A DNA stretch of 64,000 bases, from positions 774,190 through 838,189 of the forward strand of contig CAVRGN010000013.1 in assembly GCA_963720725.1 (NCBI GenBank), given 5' to 3'. Positions 59,530 through 64,000 of this stretch are shown here, in pieces. The position numbers and the translations under genes are program-made. Within the stretch, counting starts at the first letter, position 1, and every line of letters starts with the position of its first letter. The notes beneath the pieces were generated by a model that made no database searches, was not told where the DNA came from, and saw only the letters and a list, made by a program, of their open reading frames with translations. The DNA comes from Benzoatithermus sp963720725 (lineage in GTDB: Bacteria; Pseudomonadota; Alphaproteobacteria; Geminicoccales; Geminicoccaceae).

Positions 59530-61320
59530 TTACGGGCTACCACCGGATGCGCTGTCTTCTACGAGTTCATGAGGGTGGATTGGTGTTGCAGGAACCGGAA
59601 GTTCCAGCCCCGCCTGCACCAGACCGGCGTTGAGCCGCTCGATGACCTCCGGCGCGACCTGAAACCTGCTCCAGAAGGCTACCGGGTCCTGCTCGAGCAA
59701 CGGCGCTGTCCGGATGGCCTCCTCCAGGGCCTGGCGCGCCGATGCGGTACGACCGAGCGCCTGTTCCGTCAGGGCCAGCGCAACATGATCGTAGCCGCAA
59801 CAACTTCCTCTGGCGCGCTTCGCCGCGTCGTGGGCGCGTTCGAAGTCGCCCCCGAGATAAAGGGCGAAGGCGAGGTCCAGGTGATACCAGGTCGGCGTGA
59901 CGAGGCTGCGGTCGATGGCCGTCTGGAGGAGCTGGCCACCCTCGCCCCAGCGGCCGCGGACCACCAGCCGCCAGCCGAGCTGGGCCAGGCTCTCCGGGTC
60001 ATGGGGGTTCAGCGCGATCGCCTGCCGCTGCACGCGCTCGGCGTCGGCGAACTCGCCCCGCGCGTAGAGCAGTGCCGCCAGCGACTGCAGGCTGCGCACG
60101 CTCTCGGGTGCGAGCCCGACGGCGCGCCGCGCTGCCGCCAGCCCCGCGTCCAGCTCGCCGGCTCGTAGCGACGGCTCCACCAGCCAGTAGCGGGCTGCGT
60201 CCATGTGGGCGAAGGCCAGCATGGCCCAGGCACCGGCGTCGCCGGGCTCGCGGCGCACCGCCTCCTCGAGGCAGGCGCGAACCGGTGGGTAGTCGTTCGG
60301 GTCGAAGTGCAGCCGGTAAGCGCGCGCTCGCTGGATACAATCGTAGGTCAGCATGGTCTTCGGCACGGTCCCGGCCAGCTGTCGGGCGGCGGCCAGTTGG
60401 ACCACGCCATAGTCCTGGGCCAGACGGCTCGCGATCCCGGTGGAGATATCGTCCTGGACATCGCGCACCGTGGCGGCGGTCAGTGCCTGATCGTATCTTT
60501 GGCTCCACAGCACCTGACCGGACACCCGATCGGTCAACTTGGCCGTGACCCGAAGCTGACCCGGCTCCCGTTCCACGCTGCCGGTGACCACGTAGGCGGG
60601 CGCGTCGGCTGCCATCCCGGGCAATGGTGCGCTGGTGTCCCCGCCCGGCGGGGCCATGAACACCTGCACGGGCTCGTAGCGCATCAGGTCGACGATCAGC
60701 CCACTGGTTAGGCCGTCCGCGAGCAGGCGCCCGCCTTCACCACCGCTCAGCCCCTTGAACGGCACGACGACCAATACCGGTCCCGGCGCCTGCGCCTGCC
60801 GCCCGTTCCACCATGTCGACCAGATTGCGACACCGATCAATACGAGCACGCATAGTCCGCCGGCCGCGGACCAGCGCCAACCGAGCGGACGACCCGATGG
60901 GTTCAACCGAGGCGCAGGCGGATTCCGCATGGGTGCCGGCGGCGCCTGGTCCGGATGCCGTTCAAATGCGGGCACATAGTGCCCTTTCGGTATGGTGATC
61001 CGGATCGGGTCGTCACGACCGTCGGTGAGGTACCAGTGCTCCAGGTCGCGCCGCAGGCGGCCGACCTCGATCCGTACGATCGGGTCGTACTGCGGGTCGA
61101 AGCGCTCGTCGCGCCCGAGCACGGACAAGGCGAGGTCATAGGCCTTGAGCCGTTCCGCCTGCCCGGCCAGCATCTGCTCGACCACATATTCCAGCAGCCT
61201 GCGGCGGCGCGCGGTGGCCCGAAATGCGGCATCGCCGAGCAGCCGGCGAAGACAGGCGCGTATATCTGGCGCCGATGGGCCACCTTCTGGCGTCAGCGAC
61301 GCCTGTAGGGTCGTCGGCAT
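59530..61320 (-). CDS. Membrane TolB/TPR protein with N-terminal wHTH-like domain
   Basis: 596 residues. N-terminal domain (about 20-115: LLEYVVEQMLAGQAERLKAYDLALSVLGRDERFDPQYDPIVRIEVGRLRRDLEHWY) is the module commonly found before TolB/TPR in adenylate-cyclase-like sensors; a single membrane helix at about 145-170 (GLCVLVLIGVAIWSTWW); a TolB-like strand region (VLVVVPFKGLSGGEGGRLLADGLTSGLIVDL); then TPR repeats to the C-terminus. No cyclase catalytic domain is present. A DNA- or protein-binding cytoplasmic N-terminus with periplasmic TPRs is likely. Divergent from the small secreted gene at 61564. Confidence 0.75.
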   Translation of the reverse strand: MPTTLQASLTPEGGPSAPDIRACLRRLLGDAAFRATARRRRLLEYVVEQMLAGQAERLKAYDLALSVLGRDERFDPQYDPIVRIEVGRLRRDLEHWYLTDGRDDPIRITIPKGHYVPAFERHPDQAPPAPMRNPPAPRLNPSGRPLGWRWSAAGGLCVLVLIGVAIWSTWWNGRQAQAPGPVLVVVPFKGLSGGEGGRLLADGLTSGLIVDLMRYEPVQVFMAPPGGDTSAPLPGMAADAPAYVVTGSVEREPGQLRVTAKLTDRVSGQVLWSQRYDQALTAATVRDVQDDISTGIASRLAQDYGVVQLAAARQLAGTVPKTMLTYDCIQRARAYRLHFDPNDYPPVRACLEEAVRREPGDAGAWAMLAFAHMDAARYWLVEPSLRAGELDAGLAAARRAVGLAPESVRSLQSLAALLYARGEFADAERVQRQAIALNPHDPESLAQLGWRLVVRGRWGEGGQLLQTAIDRSLVTPTWYHLDLAFALYLGGDFERAHDAAKRARGSCCGYDHVALALTEQALGRTASARQALEEAIRTAPLLEQDPVAFWSRFQVAPEVIERLNAGLVQAGLELPVPATPIHPHELVEDSASGGSP

Positions 61321-61563
61321 GATAGCGCCTCTATTCCCCTGCCTCGACCACGACCATAGCACTTCCGACCGCACCTGCCAGCCGCGGAATCCGGAGCAGA
61401 TTGTTACCGTAACATACTGCCGTCCTGGAGCTTGTGGATCGTAGCCTTCGCGGGTTAGCGCCACATCCGAGGGATCGTGGCGGCTGGCCGGTCCGCCCGA
61501 CAGTCGCAGCCGGCGGCCGCCGATCGAAATAGCTGCGGACGACGTTCCGCCAGGAGGATCGAA

Positions 61564-61818
61564 ATGAACAAGCTCCATGCCGCTGCTCTCGCCCTGCCCC
61601 TGCTGCTGGGAGCCGGCGCCGCCATGGCGGACTCGTCGACCGGCACAGTGGAAAGCGTCGACCCGACCACGCGGACGGTGGTCATCGACGGCCAGCCCTA
61701 CATCGTCGAGGGCCAGGCGGCGGGCATCAAGTTCGACGAGATTAAGGTCGGCGAGAAGGTGACGATCGAGTACGACGTCAACACCAACGACGTCTCCGAG
61801 ATCATCCCCGCCAAGTAG
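61564..61818 (+). CDS. Small secreted DUF1344-like protein
   Basis: 84 residues: signal peptide (KLHAAALALPLLLGAGAAMA) and a short beta-barrel-like mature part (GTVESVDPTTRTVVIDGQPYIV, VGEKVTIEYDVNTND) resembling DUF1344. The function of that family is unknown. The ATG at 61564 follows AGGAGG. Start of a run of small genes. Confidence 0.65.
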   Translation: MNKLHAAALALPLLLGAGAAMADSSTGTVESVDPTTRTVVIDGQPYIVEGQAAGIKFDEIKVGEKVTIEYDVNTNDVSEIIPAK

Positions 61819-61894
61819 CGCCACCGCGGCGATCGGGACGATGCCGGGCGAGGGCCGAGGGCGGCCGTCGGCCGGCGCCAATGGGGAGAGCAAA

Positions 61895-62254
61895 ATGTCT
61901 CATGCAAGACTTGCCGTGGCCGCGTCCATCCTGTGCGTCGGCCTCGGCGCAACGGCGGCCTTGGCCGATGCGTCGGCGCTGGAAAAGTTCTCCGGCGCCA
62001 AGGAAGCGATCATGAGCTACTACGCCGAGAACGGCCGCGAGCCGAACTGCGGCGCCGGCCACATGGCCGACATCGGCGACGCTGCCGTGGTCAGCGAGAG
62101 TGGCGAGGAGGCGGTGGTCAAGGTCGACTACAGCTTCAGCGCCACGCCCGGCGCCGGGGGCACCGAGTGCAGCGGCGACGCCTCGCGCGAGTTCACCCTC
62201 GCCAAGGGCGGCTCGGGCTGGACCGTCAGCGGCATGACCGGCGAGACACCCTAG
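61895..62254 (+). CDS. Small secreted protein, unknown function
   Basis: 119 residues; signal peptide (RLAVAASILCVGLGATAALA), then a mature domain with two cysteines (EPNCGAGHM, GTECSGDA) likely to form a disulfide. The GGGGAGAG ribosome-binding site is 6-13 bases before ATG 61895. No family recognised; 76 bases after the DUF1344-like gene. Confidence 0.6.
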   Translation: MSHARLAVAASILCVGLGATAALADASALEKFSGAKEAIMSYYAENGREPNCGAGHMADIGDAAVVSESGEEAVVKVDYSFSATPGAGGTECSGDASREFTLAKGGSGWTVSGMTGETP

Positions 62255-62346
62255 CCAAGCGAGGTCGCCGCAGATCCGCGGATCGGCGGCGTCATCTCCC
62301 GAATGAGGTGAGGTCACCACTGCGCCGGCAGCGGGCGCGGGCGAGC

Positions 62347-62625
62347 ATGGCGTTCGCCCGCGCGGCATGGCGGAGGTGCGATGCGTTGGACGCGATGGAG
62401 GCGCTGGCGCGCGACCTGCCGGCGGACGCCGAACGCATCCGCCGGCGGTTCTGGCGCGACGCGGAGTTCCGCACCGTGTGCGAGGACTTCCGCGCCGCGT
62501 CCGAGGCGTTGGCCAGGCTGGAGACGGACTCTGGCGCCGATGCCGGGCGGATCGAGGAGTACCGCCAGCTCGCCGCAGAGCTGCTCGCCGAGGCCGGCAT
62601 CATGCTGAGGGAAGGCCAGACATGA
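62347..62625 (+). CDS. Small helical protein, unknown function
   Basis: 92 residues, Ala/Arg/Glu-rich and all-helical (DALDAMEALARDLPADAERIRRRFWRDAEF). No signal peptide, so cytoplasmic. ATG at 62347 or 62395. Its stop overlaps the next ATG (ATGA), so it is coupled to the EF-hand lipoprotein. Family unknown. Confidence 0.55.
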   Translation: MAFARAAWRRCDALDAMEALARDLPADAERIRRRFWRDAEFRTVCEDFRAASEALARLETDSGADAGRIEEYRQLAAELLAEAGIMLREGQT

Positions 62626-62930
62626 CCGAGAGGACGGGCAGCGTGAAACGTCAGCACGGCAGGTGTCTCGTTCTGGGAGTGGGCCTGTTGCTGGTCCTGG
62701 CCGCCTGCGCCGGTCCCGGGGGCAATCCGGACACGGCCGACAGCGCCACCTGCGATCACGGCTTCCTGTGCGGGGCCGACGTGGACGATGACGGCGACGG
62801 CAACATCTCGCCGGGCGAGTGGAACGACGCCTTCAGGGCGGCGGACGCCAACGGCGACGGCCAGCTCAGCCAGGGCGAGTTCCAGGCCGCCGGCGGCAAC
62901 TGGGGCGGCGGCGGTCGCGGCGGCCGGTGA
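62622..62930 (+). CDS. EF-hand lipoprotein
   Basis: 102 residues. Lipoprotein signal with lipobox LAACAG, then two EF-hand loops, DVDDDGDGNISPGEW and DANGDGQLSQGEF, each with the DxDxDG pattern, so calcium binding is likely. The Gly-rich tail (GGNWGGGGRGGR) is low complexity. It precedes a Ca-dependent sulfatase gene by 58 bases, possibly in one transcript. Confidence 0.75.
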   Translation: MTERTGSVKRQHGRCLVLGVGLLLVLAACAGPGGNPDTADSATCDHGFLCGADVDDDGDGNISPGEWNDAFRAADANGDGQLSQGEFQAAGGNWGGGGRGGR

Positions 62931-62988
62931 GCCGGCACCAGCACTGTTCCTTTGGAACCACGAAATCTGCAACAGAGAGGATCGATCC

Positions 62989-64000
62989 ATGAAGCGATTG
63001 ATGATCCTGGGGGCGCTGACATTGGCGGCCGCCACCCCACTCCTGCACGCTGGCCCCGCCGGCGCCCAGGAGGCCAAGAAGCCCAACATCCTGTTCATCA
63101 TGGGTGACGACATCGGCTGGATGCAGCCCTCGATCTATCATCGCGGCCTGATGGTCGGCGAGACGCCCAACATCGACCGGATCGGCCACGAAGGGGCGAT
63201 GTTCACCGACTACTATGCCGAGCAGAGCTGCACCGCCGGGCGCAACGCCTTCTTCACCGGCATGCATCCCCTGCGCACCGGGATGATTCCGCCGCAGCTG
63301 CCCGGCAGCCCTTCCTATCTGCGGCCCGGCACGCCCGCACTGGCGAAGTTCCTCCATGACCTGAACTACACGACGGGCGAGTTCGGCAAGAACCATCTGG
63401 GCGACCACACCGCCGCCCTGCCGACGGCGCACGGCTTCCAGGAGTTCTGGGGCTATCTCTACCATCTGGACGCGATGCAGGGGGTGAGCTTCCCCGACAT
63501 CAACAAGAGCCCGACCGAGCAGACGGTCATCGCACCCTGCAAGAACACGCCCATACCCGGTCTGCCCGAGGTGCCGGGCGCGGTCGATCCCAAGACCACG
63601 ACCTGCCTGACGCCGCCACGCCCGGTCATCTGGTGCCACTCGTCGGACGGCACGGAGGCCAACCAGACCTGCCAGGACCAGGGCCCGCTGACGCTGGAGC
63701 GGTCGGAGACGGTGGACGAGGAGATCTCGGCCAAGGTGATCGACTTCCTCGACCGCAACGACCCGGCCAAGACCAACAAGCCGTTCTTCGTCTGGTACAA
63801 CCCGGCGCGCATGCACATCACCACCGTGCTGCCGCCCAAGTACCACGACATGGTAGGTGAGCGCGGCGGCAAGGACTGGGGCGTCAACGAAGCCGGCATG
63901 AAGCAGATGGACGACAATATCGGCCTCGTGCTGCAGAAGCTGGAGGATATCGGTCAGCTCGACAACACCATTGTCGTGTTCACCACCGACAACGGTGCCG
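62989..64000 (+). CDS. Arylsulfatase (partial, runs off the window)
   Basis: At least 337 residues are visible; the C-terminus is beyond the window. Signal peptide (RLMILGALTLAAATPLLHAGPAGA), then sulfatase landmarks: NILFIMGDDIGW with metal-binding D40/D41, and SCTAGRNAFFTG carrying the formylglycine site CxAxR with Cys at about 81, as CTAGR. GEFGKNHLGD has the catalytic Lys/His pair and TTDNGA the second metal site at the very end. The FGly-generating enzyme is not in the window. It hydrolyses a sulfate ester in the periplasm; the substrate is unknown. Confidence 0.9.
   Translation, partial: MKRLMILGALTLAAATPLLHAGPAGAQEAKKPNILFIMGDDIGWMQPSIYHRGLMVGETPNIDRIGHEGAMFTDYYAEQSCTAGRNAFFTGMHPLRTGMIPPQLPGSPSYLRPGTPALAKFLHDLNYTTGEFGKNHLGDHTAALPTAHGFQEFWGYLYHLDAMQGVSFPDINKSPTEQTVIAPCKNTPIPGLPEVPGAVDPKTTTCLTPPRPVIWCHSSDGTEANQTCQDQGPLTLERSETVDEEISAKVIDFLDRNDPAKTNKPFFVWYNPARMHITTVLPPKYHDMVGERGGKDWGVNEAGMKQMDDNIGLVLQKLEDIGQLDNTIVVFTTDNGA

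Overview
The window is chromosomal DNA of a GC-rich (by eye well above 60%) alphaproteobacterium. The 16S rRNA gene, the amiC-mrcA-prfB block divergent from rne, the glnE-bcp pair and the iscS-iscA-fdx-mnmA order all point there. The 16S sequence and gene content look like a deep Rhodospirillales/Geminicoccaceae-type lineage, but that placement is inference from memory, not a database match.

Layout. 0-9.6 kb: sugar-acid metabolism and uptake (KdgK-like kinase, homocysteine methyltransferase, a frameshifted phosphate-selective porin, an SMP-30 lactonase, and a sugar ABC transporter with binding protein and two permeases but no ATPase), ending in debris: a decayed second copy of the permease tail and an IS630 transposase remnant. 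9.6-24 kb: core cell biology (VWA protein and MoxR ATPase around a GDSL esterase, prfB with a programmed +1 frameshift site, PBP1A, AmiC, RNase E, aminotransferase, M48 protease, DsbA-like thiol oxidoreductase, O-methyltransferase). 24-38 kb: bcp-glnE, an AsmA/YhdP-like protein, tyrS, cysE, an Fe-S/thiolation operon (cysteine desulfurase, degenerate GGDEF protein, IscA, ferredoxin, MnmA) and a CAT-anticodon tRNA. 38-40.4 kb: an unrecognised P-loop NTPase whose C-terminus resembles a class III nucleotide cyclase domain, and rpmF. 40.5-50.2 kb: a 2-aminoethylphosphonate (AEP) catabolic cluster (class III PLP enzyme, PhnX, FAD oxidoreductase, ABC transporter PhnS/T/U-V) with a LysR regulator and an amine oxidase; phnW is absent and all three transporter genes are broken. 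50.2-55.8 kb: a complete rrn operon, 16S-tRNA-Ile-23S-5S-tRNA-fMet, lacking the usual tRNA-Ala. 55.8-59.5 kb: a pile-up of mobile and broken genes directly beside tRNA-fMet. 59.5-64 kb: a membrane TolB/TPR protein, four small proteins (three with signal peptides or a lipobox), and the start of an arylsulfatase.

Two themes recur. First, at least ten apparent frameshifts plus one in-frame stop interrupt otherwise well conserved genes (porin, M48 protease, P-loop NTPase, phnS, phnT, phnUV). Either the assembly carries indels or these genes are decaying; raw reads would settle this. Second, the region after tRNA-fMet is a nested insertion site: a serine recombinase reads antisense into the tRNA, an IS3 element with a clean CAGG duplication splits it, an IS630 transposase is fused in frame to its other end, and beyond lie a truncated intradiol dioxygenase and a second recombinase fragment.
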